NCBI RefSeq assembly: GCF_028416635.1
Contig: NZ_CP114013.1
Span: 5,084,001-5,148,000 of the forward strand
Origin: Baekduia alba
Lineage (GTDB): Bacteria; Actinomycetota; Thermoleophilia; Solirubrobacterales; Solirubrobacteraceae
Direction of reading: 5' to 3'
Length of the DNA stretch: 64,000 bases
Notes under the pieces: generated by a model
The model's database searches: none
Seen by the model: the letters and a program-made list of their open reading frames with translations, nothing else
Told to the model about the DNA's origin: nothing
Translations under genes and position numbers: made by a program
In this document: piece by piece, positions 49,955 through 57,176 of the stretch
Numbering within the stretch: the first letter of the stretch is position 1
Layout of the letters: each line of letters opens with the position of its first letter

Positions 49955-50548
49955 GTGACGCGCGCACGGGCGGCGCATCTGGGGCCGGAGCTGCGACGGC
50001 CGCTCGTCCTGGACGCCGCCCTGCCGCTCTTCGGGCGCGACGGCTACGAGGCTGTCTCCATGCAGGCGATCGCCGACGCGGCGGGTGTCTCGAAGCCCGT
50101 GTTGTACTCCTGCTACGCGTCCAAGGAGGAGCTCTTCGACGAGCTCATGGCGCGCGAGGAGCGCAAGTTGTGGCACATGGTCGAGGACTCGGTCCCGACC
50201 CCGGGCGCGCTGGGCGACAAGGAGGACCTGCTCCGCTTCGGCCTCGCCGCGCTGCTGCGCGCGGTCGTCGAGGCGCCCGACGCGTTCCGCGTCATCTACC
50301 TCCAGCGCCACGGCGAGAACCGCATCGAGCGCGGCCGCGAGCACTGGGAGCGCCGGATGGGCGAGGTGCTCGCGGCCTGGACGCCGCTGCCCGACCGCGA
50401 GACCGCGCTGCTCGGCCGCATGTTGGTGGCCTTGGCCGAGCTCGGCTTCCGGGTGCAGCTGGAGGAGCCCGGCCAGTGGCAGCCGGACGCGCTCGCCGCC
50501 TATCTCGCGCGCGTGGTCGTGCGCGGGATCCCCAAGAGCGACAACTAG
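49955..50548 (+). CDS. TetR-family regulator of the acyl-CoA dehydrogenase
   Basis: The 197-residue protein (GTG 49955) carries a TetR HTH: LRRPLVLDAALPLFGRDGYE, AVSMQAIADAAGVSKPVLYS, CYASKEELFDELMAREE at about 11-68, and a ligand domain with EDLLRFGLAALLRAVVEAPD. It follows the acyl-CoA dehydrogenase by 5 bases and is probably cotranscribed, as seen for fatty-acid-responsive FadR-like TetR regulators. The stop is on a CTAG shared with the convergent LLM oxidoreductase. Confidence 0.93.
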   Translation: MTRARAAHLGPELRRPLVLDAALPLFGRDGYEAVSMQAIADAAGVSKPVLYSCYASKEELFDELMAREERKLWHMVEDSVPTPGALGDKEDLLRFGLAALLRAVVEAPDAFRVIYLQRHGENRIERGREHWERRMGEVLAAWTPLPDRETALLGRMLVALAELGFRVQLEEPGQWQPDALAAYLARVVVRGIPKSDN

Positions 50549-51504
50549 CTCAGTGCCGTCGCCAGGATCGCGCCCGCGGCCTGGACCTGCTCGAGGTCGT
50601 GGACCTCGGGCATGTTCACGATGAGCCCGGTCAGGCCGGCCGCGCGGTGGGCGGCGATCTGCTCGGCCAGGCCGTCGCGGTCGCCGCACAGGACAATGCG
50701 GTCGAACATGTCGGCCGGCATGTGCTCGCGCAGCGCGTCGGCCTTGGCCTCGGCGGCCTCGTGCGTGTCGCCGATCAGCAGGGTCGCGAGCTTGGTGCGC
50801 GCGATCTCGAAGGGGTCGCGGCCGACGTCGGCGCAGTGCGCGTCGAGGACGCCCATCAGGTGCTTGATCTTCTCGACGTCGCCGAAGACGTTGGACGCGT
50901 CGGCGTACTGGGCGACCATCCGCAGCGTCTTCTTCTCGCCCGAGCCGCCGATCAGGGTCGGGATGTCCCCGCGCAGCGGCTTCGGGTTGTTGTAGGCCTG
51001 CTCGACGCTGTGGTGCGTGCCGTGGACGGTCGCGCGCTCCTCGGTGAACATCGCGTGGAAGATCTGCAGGCCGTCCTCGAGGCGCTCGAAGCGCTCCTTC
51101 AGCGGCGGGAACGCGTAGCCGTAGGCGAGGTGCTCGCTGTCGTTCCAGGCCGCGCCGATGCCGAGGATCGCGCGGCCGCCGGAGAGCACGTCGATCGTGG
51201 TGGTGATCTTGGCCAGCAGCGCCGGATTGCGGTAGGTGATGCCGCCGACCATGAGGCCGAGATGGATGCGGCTGGTGCGGCCGGCCAGCGCCGCGAGCGT
51301 CGTCGGGCCTTCGAGCATCCAGTGCTCCTCCGGCCCGACGCCGCGGATCTGGTGCAGGTGGTCCATGACGTACAGCGCGTCGAAGCCGGAGCTCTCCGCC
51401 GTGTGGGCGATCGCGGTCAGCCGCTCGAGCAGATCCGCCGGCTCGGCGCCGGGCAGGTTGAAGCTCGGGATCTGCAGGCCGGCGCGAAACGGAGTGGAGG
51501 ACAT
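50545..51504 (-). CDS. LLM-class flavin-dependent oxidoreductase
   Basis: The 319-residue TIM-barrel protein starts MSSTPFRAGLQIPSFNLPGA and has SGFDALYVMDHLHQIRG, IHLGLMVGGITYRNPALLAK, TIDVLSGGRAILGIGAAWN, and PLRGDIPTLIGGSGEKKTLR. These are the bacterial luciferase-like monooxygenase landmarks, and GIGAAW with the N-terminal pattern points to the F420-dependent group (mer/Fgd-like) common in actinobacteria. Cofactor F420 or FMN use cannot be told for sure. It is transcribed with the HIT gene upstream (gap 9). The end shares CTAG with a TetR gene. Confidence 0.92.
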   Translation of the reverse strand: MSSTPFRAGLQIPSFNLPGAEPADLLERLTAIAHTAESSGFDALYVMDHLHQIRGVGPEEHWMLEGPTTLAALAGRTSRIHLGLMVGGITYRNPALLAKITTTIDVLSGGRAILGIGAAWNDSEHLAYGYAFPPLKERFERLEDGLQIFHAMFTEERATVHGTHHSVEQAYNNPKPLRGDIPTLIGGSGEKKTLRMVAQYADASNVFGDVEKIKHLMGVLDAHCADVGRDPFEIARTKLATLLIGDTHEAAEAKADALREHMPADMFDRIVLCGDRDGLAEQIAAHRAAGLTGLIVNMPEVHDLEQVQAAGAILATALS

Positions 51505-51513
51505 GCCTCGACC

Positions 51514-51945
51514 CTAGTCCTCCCGGTCCAGCGCCTCGGCGATCTTGGCGGCCACGGCATCACGCGCGGCGTCGTCGACGTACTTGGTGCGCGGCCAGAA
51601 GAAGCCGCGCAGCCCGTCCTTGAAGTTGCGCGGGACGACGTGGCAGTGCAGGTGCGCGACGGACTGGCTGACGACGTTGTTCATGGCGACGAAGCTGCCG
51701 ACGGCGCCCATGGCCGGCGGGACGGCGGCCGAGAGCTTCTGGGCCACCGTGAAGAACGGGCCTACGTGGTGCGGCGGAAGGTCGGCGAGCGTGACGACGT
51801 GCGCCCGCGGGACGAGCAGCGTGTGCCCCTCGAACAGCGGCCGCCGGTCCAGGAACGCGACGTGGTCCTCGTCGGCGTACACGATCGACGCCGGGACGGT
51901 GCCGGCGATGATGTCGCAGAAGACGCAGGCGTCGGCGGCGGGCAT
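51514..51945 (-). CDS. HIT-family hydrolase
   Basis: The 143-residue protein has CVFCDIIAGTVPASIVYADE at the start (zinc-like Cys pair), HTLLVPRAHVVTLADLP and the catalytic triad motif SVAHLHCHVVPR (His-x-His-x-His). It cleaves nucleotide-phosphoryl bonds, such as AMP-lysine or Ap4A-type conjugates, in the cytoplasm. The 143-residue length is normal. Its gene is 9 bases upstream of the LLM gene and 10 bases downstream of a small membrane-protein gene. Confidence 0.94.
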   Translation of the reverse strand: MPAADACVFCDIIAGTVPASIVYADEDHVAFLDRRPLFEGHTLLVPRAHVVTLADLPPHHVGPFFTVAQKLSAAVPPAMGAVGSFVAMNNVVSQSVAHLHCHVVPRNFKDGLRGFFWPRTKYVDDAARDAVAAKIAEALDRED

Positions 51946-51955
51946 CCGCCGGAGG

Positions 51956-52207
51956 CTACGAGCTGTCGCCGCCGGCCCGCTCGCGCGCCTCGGCCGACCA
52001 GCCGACGAGGCCGATGGTGACGAGCCACGCCAAGGCCTTGTCCAGCGTCGAGATCGCGTGAGAGCTGGTCATCGCCAGGGCGCAGCTGACCGCGACGACC
52101 GATGCGAACCAGAGCCACCGCGTGCCGGCGGGCTCGTCCAGCGCGCGCACCGCGTAGGCGTAGATCACGACGGCGAAGACGAAGATCGCGAACGCGACGA
52201 GGAGCAC
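51956..52207 (-). CDS. Small two-helix membrane protein
   Basis: The 83-residue protein has three hydrophobic segments (MLLVAFAIFVFAVVIYAYAV, WLWFASVVAVSCALAMTSSH, ALAWLVTIGLVGWS). No motif for function is seen. It is 10 bases upstream of the HIT gene, so it is probably translated from the same mRNA. Start ATG 52207 has no clear ribosome site. Confidence 0.6.
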   Translation of the reverse strand: MLLVAFAIFVFAVVIYAYAVRALDEPAGTRWLWFASVVAVSCALAMTSSHAISTLDKALAWLVTIGLVGWSAEARERAGGDSS

Positions 52208-52263
52208 AGCGCGGATTGTGGTCCATCGGGCGCGCCCTTGGCAACCGGACGCGCGCGGCCGTC

Positions 52264-52491
52264 CTAGGTCAGGAGCAGCGCTGCCGCGGCGACGAGCGCC
52301 GCCGCCTGCAGGACGATGGTCGTCGCCGCGATCGCGCAGGCGATCCGGGCACGGCGGGTCGCGCGCGGGGCCGCGATCCTCAGCGCGGCGGCCGACATGA
52401 CGAACGGCACCGGGCAGATCGCGCCGCCGAGGGCCACCGCGAGGGCGGTCTCGGCGGCGCGCGGGTCCGTCGTCGGATTCGGGAGAGCCAC
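52264..52491 (-). CDS. Small two-helix membrane protein
   Basis: The 75-residue protein from GTG 52491 has two membrane helices (AETALAVALGGAICPVPFVM and ACAIAATTIVLQAAALVAA) with a basic loop between them (RIAAPRATRRARI). It is divergent from the sigma-GATase gene across 103 bp. No family is recognised. Whether it holds the sigma factor, as small membrane anti-sigma factors do, is untested; it lacks an anti-sigma domain. Confidence 0.5.
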   Translation of the reverse strand: MALPNPTTDPRAAETALAVALGGAICPVPFVMSAAALRIAAPRATRRARIACAIAATTIVLQAAALVAAAALLLT

Positions 52492-52540
52492 GGCGGCTAC
52501 TACGCGGCGCGCGCCCGTTCGGATGCCTGCTCCGCCGCCG

Positions 52541-52591
52541 TAGAATCCGGGGCGTGTCCGGTCTGATCGCGCTCGAACGTCACCAGGAGGT
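52541..52591 (+). promoter_or_regulatory. Promoter -10 box and Shine-Dalgarno of the sigma-GATase gene
   Basis: TAGAAT at 52541-52546 is a good -10 hexamer. No strong -35 is seen 17 bp upstream (TTCGGA at 52518). AGGAGGT at about 52584-52590 is a full Shine-Dalgarno 4 bases before ATG 52595, the strongest in the window, which fixes the start and implies good translation of the sigma-GATase protein. Confidence 0.6.
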
Positions 52592-52594
52592 GCG

Positions 52595-53731
52595 ATGACG
52601 TTCGACGCGATCCTCACCGAGCAGACCGGGCCGCTGACGCGGCGCCTGACCCGCATGGTCGGTGACCGCGAGACCGCGGAGGACCTGCGGCAGGAGACGT
52701 TCGCGCGCGCGTGGCGCCGTGCCCCGCAGGGCGCCGAGGCGCCGGTGCTGCGCGCCTGGCTGCACCGCACCGCGACGAACCTGGCGCTCGACGAGCTGCG
52801 GCGCCGGCGCCGGCGCGAGCACGTCCCGCTGCACGCCGGGCTCGTGGATCCGGGCGGCTCGGCGGACGAGGCCGCGCGCGACCCGCGGCTGCGCGACGCG
52901 CTCGGCCAGCTCACCGCGCACCAGCGATTGGTGTTGCTGCTGCGCTTCGAGGCGGGGCTGTCGCTGCGCGAGGTCGGCGAGCTGCTGGACCTCAACGAGG
53001 ACGCGGCGCGCAAGCGCGTCTCCCGCGCGCGGGCCGTGTTCCTGGAGGCCTACGCGGCCGCCGGCGCGCCCGACGAGCGGCCGACCGTCGTGCTCCTGCT
53101 CGGCCGCGAGGACCCGGCGCCCTACGAGGCGTGGCTGGCGGGCGCGGGCGCGCGCGTCCGGACGCTCACCGGCGAGCAGGCCGGGCTCGACCTGGCCGGC
53201 GCCGACGCGCTCGTGCTCGGCGGCAGCGAGACCGACATCCACCCGAGCCTCTACGGCGAGCCGGTCAGCCCGCACACGCTGCGCACCGACCTCACGCGCC
53301 ACCTGCGCGACCTCGCCGCGCTGCGCCACGCGTTGACCACCAACCTGCCCGTGCTCGGCGTGTGCAGCGGCGCGCAGCTGCTGAACGTCCTGGGCGGCGG
53401 CACGCTGCACCAGGACCTGCCGGCGTCCGGCTTCGACGCGCTCGACCATCGGGATGCGCACGACATCGCGACCGGCGACGGGACGCTCGCGCGCCGGCTC
53501 CTGGGCACAGCGCCCGCCGTCGTCTCCGAGCACCACCAGGCCGTCGACCGGCTGGGCGGCGGCCTGCGCGTGACGTCGACCGCGCCCGACGGCCTGATCG
53601 AGGCGCTCGAGGTCCCCGGCCACCCGTTCGCCCTCGGGGTGCAATGGCATCCGGAGCGCTGCGCGGACGGCGCCGAGGGCACGGGCCGCCGGACGGCCGA
53701 GGCGCTGGTCGACGCGGCGCTCGCGGCCTAG
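52595..53731 (+). CDS. ECF sigma factor fused to class I glutamine amidotransferase (PuuD-like)
   Basis: One continuous 378-residue frame carries two domains. Residues 8-75 are sigma region 2 (MVGDRETAEDLRQETFARAW, VLRAWLHRTATNLALDELRR) and 98-152 region 4 (LTAHQRLVLLLRFEAGLSLR, EVGELLDLNEDAARKRVSRA). Residues 163-378 are a peptidase C26/class I glutamine amidotransferase: VLGGSETDIHPSLYGEPV, nucleophile Cys257 in LGVCSGAQLLNVLGGGTLHQ, SEHHQAVDRLGGGL and the triad end QWHPE (His352, Glu354). The closest known enzyme is PuuD, which hydrolyses gamma-glutamyl-GABA. All catalytic residues are there. The full Shine-Dalgarno fixes ATG 52595. No anti-sigma gene adjoins, so the GATase domain may be the control module. 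Confidence 0.92.
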   Translation: MTFDAILTEQTGPLTRRLTRMVGDRETAEDLRQETFARAWRRAPQGAEAPVLRAWLHRTATNLALDELRRRRRREHVPLHAGLVDPGGSADEAARDPRLRDALGQLTAHQRLVLLLRFEAGLSLREVGELLDLNEDAARKRVSRARAVFLEAYAAAGAPDERPTVVLLLGREDPAPYEAWLAGAGARVRTLTGEQAGLDLAGADALVLGGSETDIHPSLYGEPVSPHTLRTDLTRHLRDLAALRHALTTNLPVLGVCSGAQLLNVLGGGTLHQDLPASGFDALDHRDAHDIATGDGTLARRLLGTAPAVVSEHHQAVDRLGGGLRVTSTAPDGLIEALEVPGHPFALGVQWHPERCADGAEGTGRRTAEALVDAALAA

Positions 53732-53770
53732 CGCGGTCCGGTTCGGCGCGGGCCGAGCGTCTTATAGGTG

Positions 53771-54160
53771 ATGACCCCGACAGTCACCATCCGGCCGGCC
53801 TACCCCGACGACGCGGCCGCGGTCGCGCGGCTCGCGGCGCTGGACTCCCAGCGCGTGCCGGCCGGACCGCTGCTGCTCGCCGAGATCGACGGCGAGCCGT
53901 GGGCGGCCATCGCGATCGTCAGCGCGCGGGTCGTCGCGGACCCGTTCCGGCCGACGGCCGCGCTGGTCGAGCTCCTGCGCCGCCGCGTCGCGCAATTGGC
54001 GCAGAACGCCGTCGAGGGGACCTCGAACGGCTCTCGGCGATCGCGCCCGCAACTCGCTGTGGCGCCGGAGCGACCGGTCGCGCGGGTCGCGCGGGTCGCG
54101 CGGCCGTTCAGCCGGCCGCGGCCATCGGCTCGCCGGGGCGGTACATCCGCGGAGGCTTGA
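53771..54160 (+). CDS. Short GNAT-like acetyltransferase N-terminal-type protein
   Basis: ATG 53771 (or GTG 53768) starts a 129-residue product. TVTIRPAYPDDAAAVARLAA then LLLAEIDGEPWAAIAIVSAR and VVADPFRPTAALVELLRRRV follow the first strands and helix of GNAT proteins, but the acetyl-CoA loop (Q/R-x-x-G-x-G/A) is absent, so it is a short member with no enzymatic core. A low-complexity tail with three VAR repeats runs to 54160 and overlaps the convergent SDR gene for 53 bases. It is 39 bases after the sigma-GATase stop and may be in its operon. Confidence 0.6.
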   Translation: MTPTVTIRPAYPDDAAAVARLAALDSQRVPAGPLLLAEIDGEPWAAIAIVSARVVADPFRPTAALVELLRRRVAQLAQNAVEGTSNGSRRSRPQLAVAPERPVARVARVARPFSRPRPSARRGGTSAEA

Positions 54161-54929
54161 TCCCGGCCGACTGGCCACCGTCGATCGGCAGCGTCGCGCC
54201 GGTGATGAAGGCGGCGCCGTCGGAGCAGAGCCAGAGGACCGCGCTCGCGACCTCCTCCGGCTGACCGACGCGACCCATAGGGGTCGAGGCCGCCGCCTGG
54301 CGTTGCGCTTCGGCGCCCGCGCGCTCGAGGTGATGGGTGAGGATCGGGCCGGGCGCGACCACGTTGACGCGGATGCCCCGGTCGGCGTAGTCCAGCGCCG
54401 CGACCTTGGAGAGCATGATGATTCCGGCCTTCGCGGTCGCGTACGGGCCGAGGTTGGCGACCGCCTGCGCCCCGGCGACCGAGGCCATGTTGACGATCGC
54501 GCCGCCGCCGGCGGTCTCCAGCATCGCCGGGATCTGATGGCGCATGCCGAGGAACGTGCCGCGGGTGTTGGCCGCGAGCGCGCGATCGAAGCCGTCGACC
54601 GGGACCTCGGCCAGCGGCGCCGGCATGGTCCCGTCGGTCGCGTTGTTGAAGGCGTAGTCGAGTCGCCCGAACGCGGCGACCGTGCGCTCGACGAGCGTGG
54701 CCGCCGCGGCGGCGTCGGTCACGTCCGTGGGGAGGGCGAGCGCACGGCCGCCGCCGGCTTCGATCCCCGCGGCCACCGCGTCGAGCGCCGCGGCGTCGCG
54801 GGCAGCGAGGACGACGGCCACGCCGCGCGCTGCGAACGCGCGGGCCGTGGTCGCGCCGATGCCGCGGCTGGCGCCGACCACGAGGGCGACGCGCTGGGGA
54901 GCAGGGTCCGGAGCGGAGAGGGACGCCAT
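54108..54929 (-). CDS. Short-chain dehydrogenase/reductase
   Basis: The 273-residue protein begins MASLSAPDPAPQRVALVVGA, with the cofactor motif GASRGIGATTARAF, DVTDAAAAATLVERTVA, the NNAT segment (FNNATDGTMPAPLAEVP, in place of NNAG), catalytic MASVAGAQAVANLGPYATAKAG (Ser, Tyr and Lys), and VNVVAPGPILTHHLER. It is a classical NAD(P)-dependent SDR of FabG type. ATG 54929 is preferred over 54956. It is divergent from a MarR gene, with a 26-bp dyad between them, so MarR probably represses it. The substrate is unknown. Confidence 0.94.
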   Translation of the reverse strand: MASLSAPDPAPQRVALVVGASRGIGATTARAFAARGVAVVLAARDAAALDAVAAGIEAGGGRALALPTDVTDAAAAATLVERTVAAFGRLDYAFNNATDGTMPAPLAEVPVDGFDRALAANTRGTFLGMRHQIPAMLETAGGGAIVNMASVAGAQAVANLGPYATAKAGIIMLSKVAALDYADRGIRVNVVAPGPILTHHLERAGAEAQRQAAASTPMGRVGQPEEVASAVLWLCSDGAAFITGATLPIDGGQSAGIKPPRMYRPGEPMAAAG

Positions 54930-54948
54930 GGGCAGAGAAGCTAGAGAT

Positions 54949-54974
54949 CGAACCATTAGATGTCAAATGGTTCG
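54949..54974. promoter_or_regulatory. MarR-type operator between SDR and MarR genes
   Basis: CGAACCATT and AATGGTTCG are perfect 9-bp arms with an 8-base spacer (AGATGTCA). It lies 20 bp from the SDR start and 36 bp from the MarR start, over both likely promoters. The half-site TTAGATG...CAAATGG also suggests a MarR family pattern. Confidence 0.75.
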
Positions 54975-55009
54975 AGACCGACGTGTTCGGGCGGTAGGGT
55001 GTGCCGGAG

Positions 55010-55441
55010 ATGGGAGCCCCCGACCAGCCGCCGCTCGGCCTCGACCTCGCGCTGACCGCCAAGGCCACCGCCCGCGCCTTCGACGCCGCGCTCACCGCCG
55101 CCGGCGGCTCCCGCTCGACCTGGCTCGTCTTGTTGATGTTGAAGACCGGCGGCGCCCGCAACCAGCGCGAGGTCGCCGACGCCGTCGGCATCCAAGGCGC
55201 GACCCTGACCCACCACCTCAACGCCATGGAGTCGAGCGGCCTGGTGACCCGCCGCCGCGACCCGGAGAACCGCCGCGTCCACGTGGTCGAGCTGACCGAG
55301 GACGGCGAGGTCCTGTTCCGCCGGCTGCGCGGTGCGGCGGCGACCTTCGACCGGCGCCTCCGGCGCGGGCTGGACGACGACGAGGCCACGGCGTTCGCCG
55401 CGACGCTGGCGCGGCTGCGGGCGAACGTGGCGGAGGAGTGA
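55010..55441 (+). CDS. MarR-family regulator
   Basis: The 143-residue protein has a MarR winged helix: LTAKATARAFDAALTAAGGS, TWLVLLMLKTGGARNQREVA, DAVGIQGATLTHHLNAMESS, GLVTRRRDPENRRVHVVELT. The DPxNRRVHVVELT wing is typical. No ligand-sensing Cys is found. It faces the SDR gene across a dyad, the usual form of a MarR repressor/target pair. Start ATG 55010 or GTG 55001 both possible. It is followed by a convergent winged-helix gene after 95 bases. Confidence 0.92.
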   Translation: MGAPDQPPLGLDLALTAKATARAFDAALTAAGGSRSTWLVLLMLKTGGARNQREVADAVGIQGATLTHHLNAMESSGLVTRRRDPENRRVHVVELTEDGEVLFRRLRGAAATFDRRLRRGLDDDEATAFAATLARLRANVAEE

Positions 55442-55536
55442 CGCGGCGTGGCGTGGGACGGCAGACGCGGAAGACACCGCCGCCCCACACCGCCGCCGCT
55501 CGTCACGCGAACGCGACAAGTCGAGTGGGTCGGCCC

Positions 55537-56007
55537 CTAGGCAGCTCGCGCGGTCGACGCCGACGCGATCGCCCGCACCTCGGGCCTCAGCCGCTCGATC
55601 ATCGCCGAGAGCTCCTCGCGAGCGCGGTCGTCGAGCGCGATCGGCTGCGGATACTGACCCTCGGGCCCCGGAACCGTCAGCGCACCGCACAACACGAGCA
55701 GCGCACCGACCGGGTCGGTGAGCTGGGTCCCAGCCGCATCCGCGGTCAGCGCGTAGAAGTGCTCGACGGCACCCCGCACCCGCCCTTCGCCGGCGAGCTC
55801 GATCACGCCGGCAGCCACCAGCGTCCGGACGTGGTAGGCCACGGAACCGAGCGACCCACCAGTGACACGCGCGATCTGCGTCGGGCTGATCGGCTTGCCG
55901 TAGCTGCGCATCACGTCGACGATCTGGTCTCTGACCGGGTGCGGGCGCAGGGAGGCCCGGCGTGCCTGCTTCTGCTGTGCCGTGTGCATTGGTGTGAACG
56001 TACGCAT
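55537..56007 (-). CDS. Winged-helix (ArsR-like) regulator
   Basis: The 156-residue protein begins MRTFTPMHTAQQKQARRASL and has HPVRDQIVDVMRSYGKPISP, TQIARVTGGSLGSVAYHVRT, LVAAGVIELAGEGRVRGAVE, a winged helix with the ArsR-like SVAYHVRTLVAAGVIEL recognition segment and a wing of HFYALT. The C-terminal part is helical (REELSAMIERLRPEVRAIAS). ATG 56007 or 55989 may be the start. It lies 53 bases after the terpene-synthase-like gene on the same strand. It may be the last gene of that cluster or independent. Confidence 0.82.
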   Translation of the reverse strand: MRTFTPMHTAQQKQARRASLRPHPVRDQIVDVMRSYGKPISPTQIARVTGGSLGSVAYHVRTLVAAGVIELAGEGRVRGAVEHFYALTADAAGTQLTDPVGALLVLCGALTVPGPEGQYPQPIALDDRAREELSAMIERLRPEVRAIASASTARAA

Positions 56008-56060
56008 CGGCCGCTGCCGCGAAAAGTCGCGGTGGGACTAGTCCCACCCGGGAACAGTGG

Positions 56061-57152
56061 CTAAACGTGCGTCTCGCCGTAGTGCGTTCTCCAGGTCCGG
56101 AGGACCGGAACGAGCAGGCGCGTCAGCGCTCCTGCGCTGGCGGCGAGCGCGGCGGTGTCGCGCGGCCGCGCCCGCGCGGCATCTCCGGAGAGGTACAACG
56201 CGACCATCGAGGCGACGATGACCTGGTGCCGCGCGCCATGACGCAGCGCGCCGACAGAGCGCGTCGCGCGCCGCGTGAGCTCAGCGAGGCGCCGGACGGC
56301 GTCGGCTTGGCTCGGGTAGTAGTTGAGGTGGTTGTGTTGACCCAGGCGAGCATCGTCCTCAGCATCCACGTAGTTGTCCAAGAGCGCGCTGATCGATGCC
56401 GCCGGGAGATACGCGGCGACGGTCTGCTCCACGTCATCCGGGTCGGAGAGGCCGTCAGCCGCGACGGCCAGGACCGCGATCGCCGTCAACAGCGAGCTGG
56501 CTCCCGCCGTCAGCTCGAACCACGCCATGTCGCGCTGGTCGCCGTACTCGCGCTCGGCAATGCGCTGCAACGCACGTCGACGCACCTCGCCGTCGTGCTC
56601 GTGCTCGAAGTCCAACGTACGACCGCGCTGGACCTCGCGAACGAGCACGGAACGCGCCGACTCGTAGTGCGCCAGTGAACGGCAGCCGGCGCGGCACGCG
56701 CCGGCGAGGGTCGCGAGGTAGCCGCCGTCGTCGTAGTCCGCTGCCTGCTCGTACGCGCCCGGCGGTCGGTGCAGGTCGACCGCCTCGACGAGCGAACCCA
56801 TGTCTCCCGCGGGCCCGGAGGGGATGCCGGCCGCCGCCCGCTCGCTCGCGTGATCGTGGGTGTTGGCCAGGACCTGGAAGGCGACGAGGAGGCGGAGCAG
56901 CTCGGGCTGCCGGCGGTCCGGGATTGTCCAGAACAGGGCGGCGCCGTCGACCAACGCCCGCTTGTCGCGCAGCGCCTCGAGCATCTGGCCCCGGATCGCC
57001 GGGTCCGAGATCGCGGCGGCCCGCCGACACCACCGCGCGTGCTCGGCTTTCACCAGCCGCAGGCCCCAGACGAGCTCGCGAGCGCTGCTGGCGGCAAGCG
57101 CGCGGAGCTGACGGCCGGACAACGGCGCCGGGTCGGAGAGATGGGATGCCAT
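56061..57152 (-). CDS. Tetraprenyl-beta-curcumene synthase-like (YtpB/DUF2600)
   Basis: The 363-residue protein has the DUF2600 pattern: LVWGLRLVKAEHARWCRRAA at about 28-47, VAFQVLANTHDHASERAAAG near 90, DYDDGGYLATLAGACRAGCR, SLAHYESARSVLVREVQ, WFELTAGASSLLTAIAVL and LDNYVDAEDDARLGQHNHLN YYPS near 261-284, with the Asp-rich metal-binding segments of this terpene synthase family. B. subtilis YtpB makes tetraprenyl-beta-curcumene from a C35 prenyl diphosphate. A prenyl diphosphate synthase or cyclase partner is not adjacent. It lies 24 bases after the FtsX-type permease gene of an ABC exporter, in what looks like one transcription unit with it. Confidence 0.85.
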   Translation of the reverse strand: MASHLSDPAPLSGRQLRALAASSARELVWGLRLVKAEHARWCRRAAAISDPAIRGQMLEALRDKRALVDGAALFWTIPDRRQPELLRLLVAFQVLANTHDHASERAAAGIPSGPAGDMGSLVEAVDLHRPPGAYEQAADYDDGGYLATLAGACRAGCRSLAHYESARSVLVREVQRGRTLDFEHEHDGEVRRRALQRIAEREYGDQRDMAWFELTAGASSLLTAIAVLAVAADGLSDPDDVEQTVAAYLPAASISALLDNYVDAEDDARLGQHNHLNYYPSQADAVRRLAELTRRATRSVGALRHGARHQVIVASMVALYLSGDAARARPRDTAALAASAGALTRLLVPVLRTWRTHYGETHV

Positions 57153-57176
57153 GCCCCGGACTCTGGGGCTATGCGC

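Noticed and set aside
52264-52491. Possible anti-sigma factor for the sigma-GATase
   Set aside because: It has two membrane helices but no cytoplasmic anti-sigma domain (no zinc HxxxCxxC, no long N-terminal helix bundle), so the call would be guesswork.
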